A stretch of 64,000 nt of DNA from assembly GCA_038030265.1 (NCBI GenBank), contig CM075941.1, positions 48,895,952-48,959,951 of the forward strand, in the 5' to 3' direction. The translations under genes were made by a program, and so were the position numbers. The notes under the pieces were generated by a model. The model had not been told where the DNA came from. It saw only the letters and a program-made list of their open reading frames with translations, and ran no database searches. The DNA is from Corythucha ciliata (taxonomy: Eukaryota > Arthropoda > Insecta > Hemiptera > Tingidae). Numbering within the stretch: position 1 is the first letter of the stretch; every line of letters starts with the position of its first letter. Of this stretch, positions 11,569 to 20,337 are shown piece by piece.

Positions 11569-12646
11569 TCAGTTACTGGACTTCCTTGAACAGAATAAGA
11601 TTCTCGCCGAAAATCAGCATGGTTTTAGGAGGGGCCGTTCTACTTCCATCGCCGCTATTCGTTTATTGCAATCGGTAATGTCCGGGCTTGAGTTTGGCTC
11701 AAAGGTGGGTCTCAGACTTTTCAACCTCTCTCGGGCTTTTGACTCCATTGACGTCGGGATCCTATCTGAGAAATTTCGTTATTACGGTTTCGATGAGCGT
11801 TCCGTCAGTTTTCTACATTCATACCTCGTCGGCTGGCTACAGTGCGTGGCATACGAGAGAGTCAGATCGGACTCTACTCCGGCTCTTGACCTTGGAGTTA
11901 GGCAGGGCTCTATCCTCGGTCCCCTCCTATTTCTTCTTTATGTTAACGATTTATGCTTAGCGTCCTCGTCCCTTCCCTCGTCCGAGATCTTTCTCTACGC
12001 CGATGATACGACGGTACTCTGCACGGGTGATTCTGAGACCGAGCTTTTTAATGAGCTGGAAGCGGCAAATTCGCTAATAGAATCATGGTGTTTGGCCAAT
12101 CGTCTCGTTCTTAACGACAATAAAACTCAAGACTTAGTTTATGATCTCAAAGGGCCCCATAAGTTTGTCAAGTTCCTTGGTCTCATAATCGATTCCCGTA
12201 TGTCCTGGGACAGTCACATCGAACACCTTTCGCCCCACCTATCAAGGGCCACCTTCGTGCTTCGCCGCTTGAAAAAGGTCGTGTCAGCTGAGGCGCTGCG
12301 ACTGGTTTTCTTCGGGCTCTTCTTTTCCCGTACGACGTACGGTATTCTTGCCTGGGGGAATTCTTCGGGAGCAGTGAAAATCTTCCGCTTCCAAAAGGCC
12401 GCTATTCGTGTGCTTTGCGGACTGCATCCACGCCAGTCGTGCCGTGGGTCGTTCAGGAAGCTGAGTGTGTTGACCTTCCATGGTGCTTACATACTCAGCA
12501 TTTTGCTCTTTGTGCGGTCACACTTGACCGAGTTTCCTCTCAACTCTGCCTCTCACAATTACTCGAAGCGACGTGCTGACGACCTTTCTGCACCATTTGT
12601 GCGCCTAGCTGCTTATTATTATTATTATTGTAACAAATATAAATAA
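11519..12646 (+). pseudogene. Non-LTR retrotransposon ORF2, reverse transcriptase part (broken)
   Basis: Continues the endonuclease frame after a frameshift around 11550-11570. RT landmarks: QHGFRRGRST, LFNLSRAFDSID (motif A), RQGSILGPLLF, FLYADDTTV (motif C, catalytic YADD), then the thumb and a C-terminal region ending RLAA. Motif A shows N where the first catalytic aspartate is expected (FNLSRAFD rather than FDLSRAFD), so the enzyme would be inactive even without the frameshift. The last residues of the frame (a run of Y, then CNKYK) are translation of the TTA microsatellite tail and are not real protein. Confidence 0.85.
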
Positions 12647-12649
12647 CTT
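12613..12649. repeat. TTA microsatellite plus TAACAAATATAAATAACTT, copy 1
   Basis: A short TTA repeat followed by TAACAAATATAAATAACTT. The same block with one base changed occurs at 16488-16528. Here it separates the 3' end of the endonuclease/RT element from the truncated R1-like element. Confidence 0.7.
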
Positions 12650-12660
12650 GCCTCTCCCTC

Positions 12661-14194
12661 GGCCTACAGGCCGCTGTGTATGCTCAATACGACGGGAAAG
12701 CTCCTCGAAAAAATGCTGAAGCCGAGGCTGATGGGGGCAATCGAGGCGATAGGCGGACTTTCTGAACGACAGTTCGGCTTTTTACCAGGGAAGTCCACCG
12801 TGCAAGTGGTTGGGGAGGTGGTAGCAGCGGCACGGACCGCATGGGAGGGGAATCACCACTCTAGAGAAATCTGTATGGTAGTGACACTCGACGTCAAAAA
12901 TGCGTTTAACTCGGTCAGCTGGGTGGAGGCACTCGAGGTGCGCTTCCAAATTCCCACCTATCTTCGCAGGATTGTGCGTAGCTACCTTCACGACAGATGG
13001 CTGCTTTACGACACGGATGAGGGGCCCAGAAGGAGGCGAGTAACGGCGGGCGCGGCGCAGGGGGCCATTCTCGGCCCGGATTTTTGGAACGCAAGCTACA
13101 ACGGAATTCTCGAAATGGACATGCCGGAGAGCACCTTTCTGGTAGGGTACGCAGATGATCTGGCAGCAGTCATCACGGCCCGTAGCCTGGAGCACCTGCA
13201 GTTAAAACTGAATCAGGTGATGCGGAGAGTGGATGGTTGGATGAAGGAGCATAGTTTGCAGCTTGCCCTTCACAAGACGGAGATCGTTCTGCTGACTAGG
13301 AAGCGGATAGACCGAGTTGTCCCAATGCGGGTTATGGGGGAAACGGTTCAGACAAGGAGAGCGGTAAAGTATCTAGGAATAACGCTGGATTCGACGCTCT
13401 CCTTCTGGAATCACGTTAGTGGAGCGGCCGACAAGGCTGCTAGAGTCACAGCCAACTTAAGTCGGTTGATGGCAAATATTGGCGGGCCTTCCCCGAGGAA
13501 GCGGAAAATGTTGCTTGGCACGGCAGAAGCTATCATGCTTTATGGCGCAGAAGTCTGGGCGGATTCTTTGCGGTTCGATAAGTACGCGGAAAGGTTGCTG
13601 GCAGTGCAGAGGAAGGCAGCGCTCCGCATATGCAGTGCCTACCGCACGGTGTCAGGTCCTGCAGCGCTTGTCATAGCTGGAGTTGTCCCGCTAGATCTGC
13701 TGGCGCAGGAGCGGAAGCGGGTTGCTGCAAAGAAAGCGGAGGTCCCGAACTCCCGGGTGAGGAGGGAAGAGCGGGCCGTGACCCTAGCTGAGTGGCAGAG
13801 GAAATGGGATGCTGAAGCGCGCGGAAGGTGGACGGCGACTTTGATCCCAAAACTCCAGCCGTGGCTGGAAAGGAAGCACGGAGAGGTCAACTATTACCTG
13901 ACTATGTTCTTGTCGGGGCAGGGTTACTTCGGGAAGTACCTGCACAGAATTGGAAAAGAAAGTTCTCTGAACTGTATTTATTGTGGCGAGGAGGACGACG
14001 CCAGGCACACCATCTTTGAATGTCTGAATTGGGAGGCCCTTCGAAATGAGCTAATTAGACACGTGGGGGCCCTGCACCCCGCCAGTGTAGTTGAGAGGTT
14101 GCTCGGGAAGCAGGAGACCTGGAGCCAAATCACCAGCTTCGTGGTTGAGGTACTCAAACAGAAGAAGCGCGACATGGAAGAGAGGCCGACCTGA
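12661..14194 (+). pseudogene. R1-like non-LTR reverse transcriptase, 5'-truncated
   Basis: Reverse transcriptase with C-terminal zinc-knuckle region. The sequence enters in the middle of the first RT motif (AYRPLCMLNTTGKLLEK) at about 12661, so the ORF1, endonuclease and RT start are missing. The ATG at 12680 is internal. Motifs: RQFGFLPGKST, VVTLDVKNAFNSVSW (motif A with intact D), GAAQGAILGPDFWN, VGYADDLAAVI (motif C), KYLGITLD, and a C-terminal CIYCGEEDDARHTIFEC cysteine-histidine motif typical of the R1/LOA-type group. The 504-codon frame is uninterrupted and ends at TGA 14192-14194. Truncation at the 5' end is the usual result of incomplete target-primed reverse transcription. Confidence 0.85.
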
Positions 14195-14432
14195 AATAGA
14201 CCTCTGCAGGTCTAGGCCTGGGTCCAGCCGACGGGTGGAAAACAAGTAGCAGGACAGAACGGAGGTGCAAAAAAGGCACAGGAAACCTCCCCTGAAGTAA
14301 TACCGAAAAGGTAGTACCGGGGAGGGGGGTCTCTGAGGAGGAATGTCAGCGGGTTTTTTAGTGGGTAAAAATCCCACACTGCAGGGGAGGCATATCCCAA
14401 GCGTCTTTTTGAAGATTTTTCCCGCAGACAAT

Positions 14433-14492
<60 letters not shown>

Positions 14493-14495
14493 TTT
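14195..14495 (+). other. 3'UTR and ATT microsatellite tail of the R1-like element
   Basis: Non-coding sequence directly downstream of the RT stop. It includes GCGGGTTTTTTAGTGGGTAA and GATTTTTCCCGCAGAC and ends in an ATT/TAT microsatellite at about 14436-14493. The tail marks the likely 3' boundary of the element. Confidence 0.6.
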
Positions 14496-14863
14496 TATAA
14501 GGGCATCAACTTCTAAGGTTATTAGCCCTGTTTTCCTAAGGTAAGTATATTATTTCAATTATTTAATTTATTAGCCTTGCTAGATCTATTTAAATTATCT
14601 ATTTATTATGTATATTCTATTTATTCCTTGTAATTTTTATTTTATTTTATTTTTTTATTTATTTTTTTTTATCACAGATGTTCCGAAGTTACTCTACAAT
14701 TTTTCGACTAGAAAGCTATCACAGGTAAATATCACAAAATGTTAAATATCACGGTTTTTTCTATCACAATCTCCCCCTCATGTTTGCTCTTAGTTTTAAA
14801 TCATTTTTAGTATGTCTACTTTCCTTAAAAATCCTAGTATTTTTTTATGATTATCTGTCTTAC
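14496..14863. other. AT-rich spacer, no gene
   Basis: Very AT-rich, with TATTT runs and repeated short ATCACA motifs (about 14672-14767). It lies between two retrotransposon remnants in opposite orientations. It could be the 3' region of the antisense element to its right, but no motif proves it. Confidence 0.4.
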
Positions 14864-15478
14864 TTAATAATTCTTTATAGGTAGGCACCGGGTCCCCGAA
14901 GCAGAGTCTTCCAAGCTCCCGGTGAGCTCTGGTAAGTCTAATAAGTTTGTGTATCTGCCCCAGTCTGCCTGAGAAAAATCCCATCGCTCAACGCCATCGT
15001 GAAAAGCTCTGTTACTGTTATGTTTTAACAGGATCGGGAAATGGTCCGAATGGTGGAGTTCCGGTAGCACTATCCAATCAAACGAAGCAGCCAAAGTCCT
15101 ACTTACGATGCTCAAGTCAATAGCATCTAGAGAACCGGTACCAGCAGTGAAATGCGTCGGTCTCCCATCGTTGAGCGTTACCATCTGCAAGTCATTAATA
15201 AGGGACTCCATCCTCTTAAATTCCACTAAGTCCTCTTCTTCCGCAAGTTTGATTTCAGGGTCACTGATTACCCCTCTGACAGTATTAAAATTCAATGGCG
15301 CCGAAACTGTGATCTCTTTACCATCTAATATCTTTAGTTCCCATATCTTCGCAATCTGCTCTCGTGTAGTCACCTCAACGAGTACTGAGCCGTCTGCCAG
15401 TTTTCGAAGGCTTTTCACAGGACCAATAGAGTTTTCAAACTCTCTAGCAATTTTAAATTTTGATGTCTCTGCATAGGA
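14864..15478 (-). pseudogene. Jockey-like element: ORF1 C-terminal part fused to endonuclease C-terminus
   Basis: The frame starts with nucleic-acid-binding, Gag-like sequence (ADGSVLVEVTTREQ, then ISAPL-type core reading NTVRGVISDPEIKLAEEEDL), as in the ORF1 of Jockey-type elements. It then changes without a stop into the C-terminal end of an EEP endonuclease (GSLDAIDLSIVS, LPELHHSDHFPIL with the catalytic SDH). The zinc knuckles of ORF1 and most of the endonuclease are missing, so a large internal deletion joined the two in frame. The RT is absent. Two short frames upstream on the same strand supply the N-terminal parts. Not functional as a retrotransposon. Confidence 0.7.
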
Positions 15479-15620
15479 TCCCTCTTTCGGTTTTACGCTT
15501 TAAAGATTTCTCCCATTTATTCTCTTCTGGGTCGGGAGTAGTTTTATATTTCTTGTGCGGCGAACATCTTTTCTTAATTTTTTTTGGCGGGGAGGACCGG
15601 CTACTATGTGTAGGAACTTC

Positions 15621-16043
15621 TTAGGGCTCATATGTAGTTCCCTTTCTTTTCCTACCCCCTTCTAGCGATGTCATGTCTGACTCACAGTCAGTACTATTGG
15701 CACTTCTGTCACTAACAATTTTTTTCAATCGACCTGACAAGTACGAGTACCTTCCTACTAACTCTGTAAGGCTCTCACGCCGCCTTGGGGTCATATTCAC
15801 GGGACCATTTTCTAGGTCTCGCAATGCCTTAGGTGTGCTAAAAATTTCAGCCCCTGAAGAGGCATCATTCTCCTTCGTTTAGCTCTGAGCATGCTCACCG
15901 ACCGACTCGGTGGCTAGCTCTTCATTGCTAGTAATATTTTGATTTTGGGTTCCTGAGTCCTCGCCGTGTTCGCTCGGGGGGTCCTGACTTCCTCCCGAGT
16001 TCCAGTTAGTCCGTCCGGCATTTTCATTTTGTTTTTCAGCCAT
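15621..16043 (-). pseudogene. Jockey-like element ORF1, N-terminal part with internal stop
   Basis: Starts at the ATG at 16041-16043 (MAEKQNENAGRTNW) and reads 54 residues to an in-frame TAA at 15879-15881. The same frame continues (TKENDASSGAEIFSTPKAL) to a second TAA at 15621-15623. A further open stretch rich in lysine (SSPPKKIKKRC) follows before a frameshift into the 14864-15478 frame. The polar, low-complexity N-terminus and basic middle are usual for ORF1 proteins of this group. Two stops and a frameshift make it a pseudogene. Confidence 0.6.
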
Positions 16044-16487
16044 GATGGATTATAATAGTGCATTTTTAACCAAAAAACCGCCAGGTCGGGGAGAACTCTC
16101 TACCCTGTGTCCAAGATTGTCCGTGTCCATTCACTATCGTCATCTATCAGCCGAGGGAGGTTGGGATAGGAGAGGATAAAGGAATGTAGGAGCGGGGAGG
16201 CCAAACACCTTAGGACAGGTACAGGGCTGGGATGACTCCCTGCACTAGGGCTACAGGCCCCGGGTTCGCCAAGCCCGTGTGACGCCGAAGACGCCCTCCT
16301 GTAAGGTTCGGGATGCCTGTGGCTAATGAGGCCCGACCCCCGGCTTTTCTGTAGGGGTGTGCTCCCTTAGACGGTTGCCTTACCAGGCTAACGGGGTCGC
16401 CTCCCCGCCTCTTTTAGTCGCCTTTTACGACACGCAGAGGATACGGTGGGTGTATTCTAACTCCTTCACCCCCACCCACAGGGGGAT
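16044..16487 (-). other. 5' region of the antisense Jockey-like element
   Basis: Non-coding sequence upstream of ORF1 on the minus strand. It contains the segment also found at 3092-3185 (AGCCGGGGGTCGGGCCTCAT) and, near 16415-16440, a small hairpin whose minus strand reads GTGTCGTAAAAGGCGACTAA (stem GTCG/CGAC). The region ends against a TTA microsatellite. Confidence 0.5.
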
Positions 16488-16528
16488 ATTATTATTATTA
16501 TTATTATTATAACAAATATAAATAACTT
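16488..16528. repeat. TTA microsatellite plus TAACAAATATAAATAACTT, copy 2
   Basis: Same block as 12613-12649, in the same orientation, but bordering a different retrotransposon that faces the other way. Confidence 0.7.
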
Positions 16529-16789
16529 TCCTCGTCCATCCTCATGTAGTTGTGCCAGTCTTGAGGAGCACATCTCAGCTCTTCCAAGAGAATTGCGTAG
16601 CCAAAAGTACCTCTTTTCATGAGCCATTGTTTGGTCCACATATACCTTTTCTTCTTCCTGTAGGATTTTTTTTTTTTTTTTTTTTTTTTTGCGGCTTCGG
16701 CCCTGATAAGGCAATACAAATAACTCAAATGGTTATTATCCATACTTAAACATATGAACGCTAAATGAACACTGCACACTGCTGAAGCT
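16529..16789. other. No gene recognised
   Basis: Contains a T run at about 16668-16690. Nothing else identified. Confidence 0.5.
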
Positions 16790-16922
16790 TGGGCGCACGT
16801 TTGAAGTTGAAGCTTGACGACAAGTTTGACCGTGTGGGTACGGCATCAAACGTCAAACATTCTTGACAAGCGAAACTAATAAAACCATGTTTGTCAAGCA
16901 TGTTTGACCGTGTGTGGGCCCC
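16790..16922. repeat. Palindromic MITE-like element, copy 2 (inverted relative to 2542-2705)
   Basis: The right arm, 16892-16922, is the exact reverse complement of the 31 bases at 2542-2572. The left part carries related TTTGACCGTGTGGG and GTCAAACATTCTTGACAAG motifs. The element is thus itself roughly palindromic. Non-coding. Confidence 0.55.
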
Positions 16923-18289
16923 TTTGTTCGGTTTCTAACAGCAAAACAAATTCGTGCGGGTTGAAAATGATTTTTTTTTAAAAAATCGTTTGTATCGTGG
17001 CACGAGCCAAAAATAAGAGAGGACCGAGAAGATGATGAGACCGTGTGTGTCATTATATCGTGAACCCCCGCCCCCACCCCTTTAACTTCACAGTCTTCGA
17101 TGGAACTGCTTATTTCAGTTCCAGGTGATACCATACATCAATATAACCCCCCCCCTACTCACTGCCATGATAGCAATAGTGCATTCCCTCTTGAGATTAT
17201 CGCCTTAACTAGGGACCTAAAGAAACAACCTGAGACGTTGTCCGTTTCCTTTTCAGGAGGCCTATTCTCCGCCCCCCTCGAGACTTTATAAGTGCGGGGT
17301 CTCAAACCCGATCATCATCTTCTTACAATGCCTTTTGGTTGGTTGTTAAGATACCCGAGAACCTAGAGATCTCGAGGGTATCCCTCTAAAGATTTATAAT
17401 ATAAATTTTTTTTTTCAAGAAAAATGAAAGGTTTAAGCAGTGGAGAAATTCAACGCAACCTAAAAATTGGACAGGGCCGATAGTCATGTTTCTGTTACTT
17501 TTTTTGATTCATTTCTTTTAATTCAACCCGACATTTCTAAAAGAAATAAAAGCCGTCATGTAAGACAGCGTAATTGGTGCTTGTCATTTTATGGTTTAAT
17601 TTTATATATACGTATATATAAACGTTTCTCTCTATCATAGCCCCAATACAGCCTCCAGACAAATAACTGGACACAAAACTCGAACCATCCCTCCCCGCCA
17701 CCACTTCCACCGCATCAGTAGAAAGATCCGTTCGAGTTTATAATTAACTTTTAATTAATTCCAAAGGATAAGGGGTACCCCGTCCGAGAGGTGTTTAGGT
17801 ACAGAAACGCTTTCAAAAAGAGGGTTGTAAAGAGTTTGTAAAAAGGGTGGTGGGAGATTTGAAAAATATGACATCCGGAGGCTACGTATTTCATCTACCT
17901 TTCCAATCTCGGGGGGCATATAGTGGTTTTGGTGAGGACAAAAAAGTAGCCCTTGGTGGTAGCCTATGAAATAGGGGAGGAGAGAGGCGGGGGTATTTTT
18001 TAATTATTGTTTTTTTTTTTGTGAATCGATGCAGGAGGGACGGGGATGAAATACGAAGTTTCTTTTAGCTGTGGATAATTTACAGTAACTGATTCTTTAA
18101 ATGACAGAGTAGCTAGGGTCGCCAGATAGCCAAGACTCTTCGTCCGGAGATTTGGTTGGTGAGGGGGGGGATTACATATGTATATCGACACCTGAGCGCC
18201 CAAAAGGTCCATCTGCACTATGTTTGAACACAAGAGCCGAACTGGATTAATCAAACAAAAATGGCTAATCTGAAAGCGGTTAGAGGTCC
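16923..18289. other. No gene recognised
   Basis: Frames are short. A hairpin-like segment lies near 17350-17385 (ATACCCGAGAACCTAGAG / CTCGAGGGTAT). A TATA-like TTTATAAG at about 17284-17291 is seen without a convincing downstream frame. Confidence 0.4.
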
Positions 18290-18292
18290 TAA

Positions 18293-18440
18293 GGCCCGTA
18301 TGCTAAGTCGTTCCTCGAAATTTCCTCGACTCCAACCTTCCTCGCAAACTGTAGAATCACATGTTATTTTATAATTTTTCCAGTTTGTGAGGGAGGTTTG
18401 AGGTGGAGGAAAATTCGAGGAACGACTTGGCATACGGGCC
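18293..18440. mobile_element. 148-bp MITE, PIF/Harbinger-like, with TAA target duplication
   Basis: The two halves are near-complete inverted repeats. The left end starts GGCCCGTATGCTAAGTCGTT and the right end, read on the other strand, starts GGCCCGTATGCCAAGTCGTT. It is flanked by a 3-bp duplication TAA (18290-18292 and 18441-18443). A 3-bp TWA duplication with GGC-type ends is the signature of the PIF/Harbinger superfamily. Non-autonomous. A half copy lies inside the hAT transposase fragment at 31704-31770. Confidence 0.75.
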
Positions 18441-18443
18441 TAA

Positions 18444-19036
18444 ATCAGTGGGGCCAAACTGAAATTTGTCGAGCATGTTTTAAGGGTCAATCTGCAGGTA
18501 ATCGTCACCCCATCACCCATCACATATGTTTTTTTTAAATCCAAATGTCCTAATCCAAATACTTCGCTCATTCATTTTAAGCCGGCTCCACACATGTGGT
18601 ATTCGCCGAATAACGAGCAAAATGTTTGTCAAATACTCGATAGTGTGGATGAGATGCTCGCTATTCGCCAAATCACGAATATTCGGTGTTCAGGTGCTCC
18701 GATTAGCACGGGATATACGAATATTCGCCAAGTGTAGCGGTCGTCATTCTCTCATTCTTGCAACGGGGATAGCTCAATTAAATGTCGAGGACCCGGCTCA
18801 ACGATTTTCTAACCCGACTGACGTGGTACGTCGAGTCGGCTACAGAGCCAGAAGCGTCGACCTTATAGTGCAGTATAGCACCTCTGCCTCCTGAGAAGCG
18901 GTGTACCAGCTACGTAATCGGCTCAGTATCCGGGATAATGGAGCTAAGAAGACCGAATAGCTCTGGTAGCTGAAAGTATGAGGTCGAAAGGGAGATATCG
19001 GACTGACATGACACCCTCTTGAAAGTGTGTTGCTGT
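18444..19036. other. No gene recognised
   Basis: Includes several ATTCGCC/GGCGAATA-type short inverted motifs at about 18600-18730 (TATTCGCCGAATA, ATATTCGCCAAG), which suggests another small palindromic element, not delimited. Confidence 0.35.
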
Positions 19037-19200
19037 GAGCCCAATGGCGGGGGTGGGCAAATTACAGTTTTGAGAAATTGATTACAAATTACTTCCAAAA
19101 AAGCGGATTAATTACAAATTACCAACTACTTTTCACTTCCACGAATAATTACAAATTACAATTACTGTAATTGAATTACTTTTTCAATTACCAATTACCC
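19037..19200. repeat. Left terminal region of a TAATTACAATTAC-type transposon
   Basis: Starts GGGGTGGGCAAATTACAG and consists of repeated AATTACAAATTAC/GTAATTGAATTAC motifs. The inverted counterpart, ending ATTACTGCCCAGCCCTG, is at 25566-25747. Ends of this form with subterminal AATTAC repeats are typical of non-autonomous hAT-like transposons. The 6.5 kb between the two ends holds several younger insertions. Confidence 0.5.
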
Positions 19201-19379
19201 AAGAGCTGGATTTGTGGAACACGCAAGCCTCTTGCTCTTGTTCACTGTCATTTTTTTAGTGCGTCCAGCCAACAATCGAACTTCAGAACAGATCTTTGAG
19301 ATGGGAAGCAGGCGGAACAGCATAGCCCCAAGATGCCAAACGCGTCGCATGAGTAGGGTTGCAAAATGTCCGGGGTCAA
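19201..19379. other. Internal sequence of the TAATTAC-type transposon; no gene
   Basis: Short frames on both strands, none recognised. Confidence 0.35.
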
Positions 19380-20159
19380 ATTTGCTAATTTGGCTAATTT
19401 TGCCACACATCCCAGCCTGCGAACTGTCACGGAGAAACCCGGATAGTCATGGTTTGCTAATTTGGCTAATTCGCTAATGGCTGATTCGTGGTCTCGCGAT
19501 GCAACGTCCAGACTAAAATTCTACGAATAAATTGTGAAAATCAACGCAAAATGTTTTGTGTAAAGTTCAGAGAACACGCTATAATATTGACAAATAAAAG
19601 ACGCTTTCAGGTTAAAATTGGCCAAAAATGGCAAATTTACAACTGAAATGGCGTACAATCGCCCATTCGCGTATGAAAAAGGGAATAGGATGCTGAATGG
19701 ACGCAAAATTAGCACAAAACGCTATTTCACAGCTGAAATTGGGAAAAATCGCTAATTTGCAATTTGCAGATATAGAGTTATGGAAAAACGTTAATTCGCG
19801 TATACAAAATGAACAAAACCACTAATTCGCGGCAAAAATTGAAAAAATCAGCAATTAGCGCAGCTAAAATTAAGAAAAACGTTAATTTTCACTTCAAATT
19901 GGGGGAAAAGTGCTAATGCTCAGTTAAAAAAGGGAAAAATTGTTAATTTGCGGCTTAAATTGAGTCAAACACCGATTCTTGGCAAAAAATGACAAAATTC
20001 AGTAGATAATGCACGGGTTGCATGGAGATGCTACCACGCTGCTCAAATTTAGAAAAAGCGAAAATTCGCTTAAATTGAGAAACATCAATAATTCACGAAT
20101 TAAGTGTCGTGAAATTTATAATTTAAAAATTATGATTTTTTGACAGAAAATGATGGATA
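19380..20159. repeat. Minisatellite-type element, left part (A-rich orientation)
   Basis: Degenerate tandem array of the same family as 3830-6114, reading GCTAATTTGC, AAAATTGAG and related units. It is interrupted at 20160-24220 by the Gypsy element and continues at 24221, so the two parts were once contiguous. Confidence 0.65.
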
Positions 20160-20164
20160 GATGT

Positions 20165-20287
20165 TGTAATGTCGGATACCCTGAAAACTCGTGTTCAGAG
20201 AACCCGAGTGAAATGAAACAGTTTCACATAGACAACCAAATCAAAACTGTTTTTTTTTTTTTTCAACTCATGTGTTCAAACCTCACA
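20165..20287 (-). repeat. 3' LTR of the Gypsy element
   Basis: 123 bp, identical to the 5' LTR except within 20250-20263, where this copy has an unbroken run of 14 T (plus strand) in place of TTTTTATTGTTTTT. On the coding strand this removes the AATAAA hexamer present in the 5' LTR. Immediately upstream (20288-20326) a run of 30 A followed by GGAAAG on the minus strand would serve as the polypurine tract for plus-strand DNA priming. Confidence 0.9.
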
Positions 20288-20294
20288 TTACTTT

Positions 20295-20332
<38 letters not shown>

Positions 20333-20337
20333 CATTA

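Noticed and set aside
12605..12646. C-terminal tyrosine run of the first RT frame
   Set aside because: It is translation of the TTA microsatellite after the real end of the protein.
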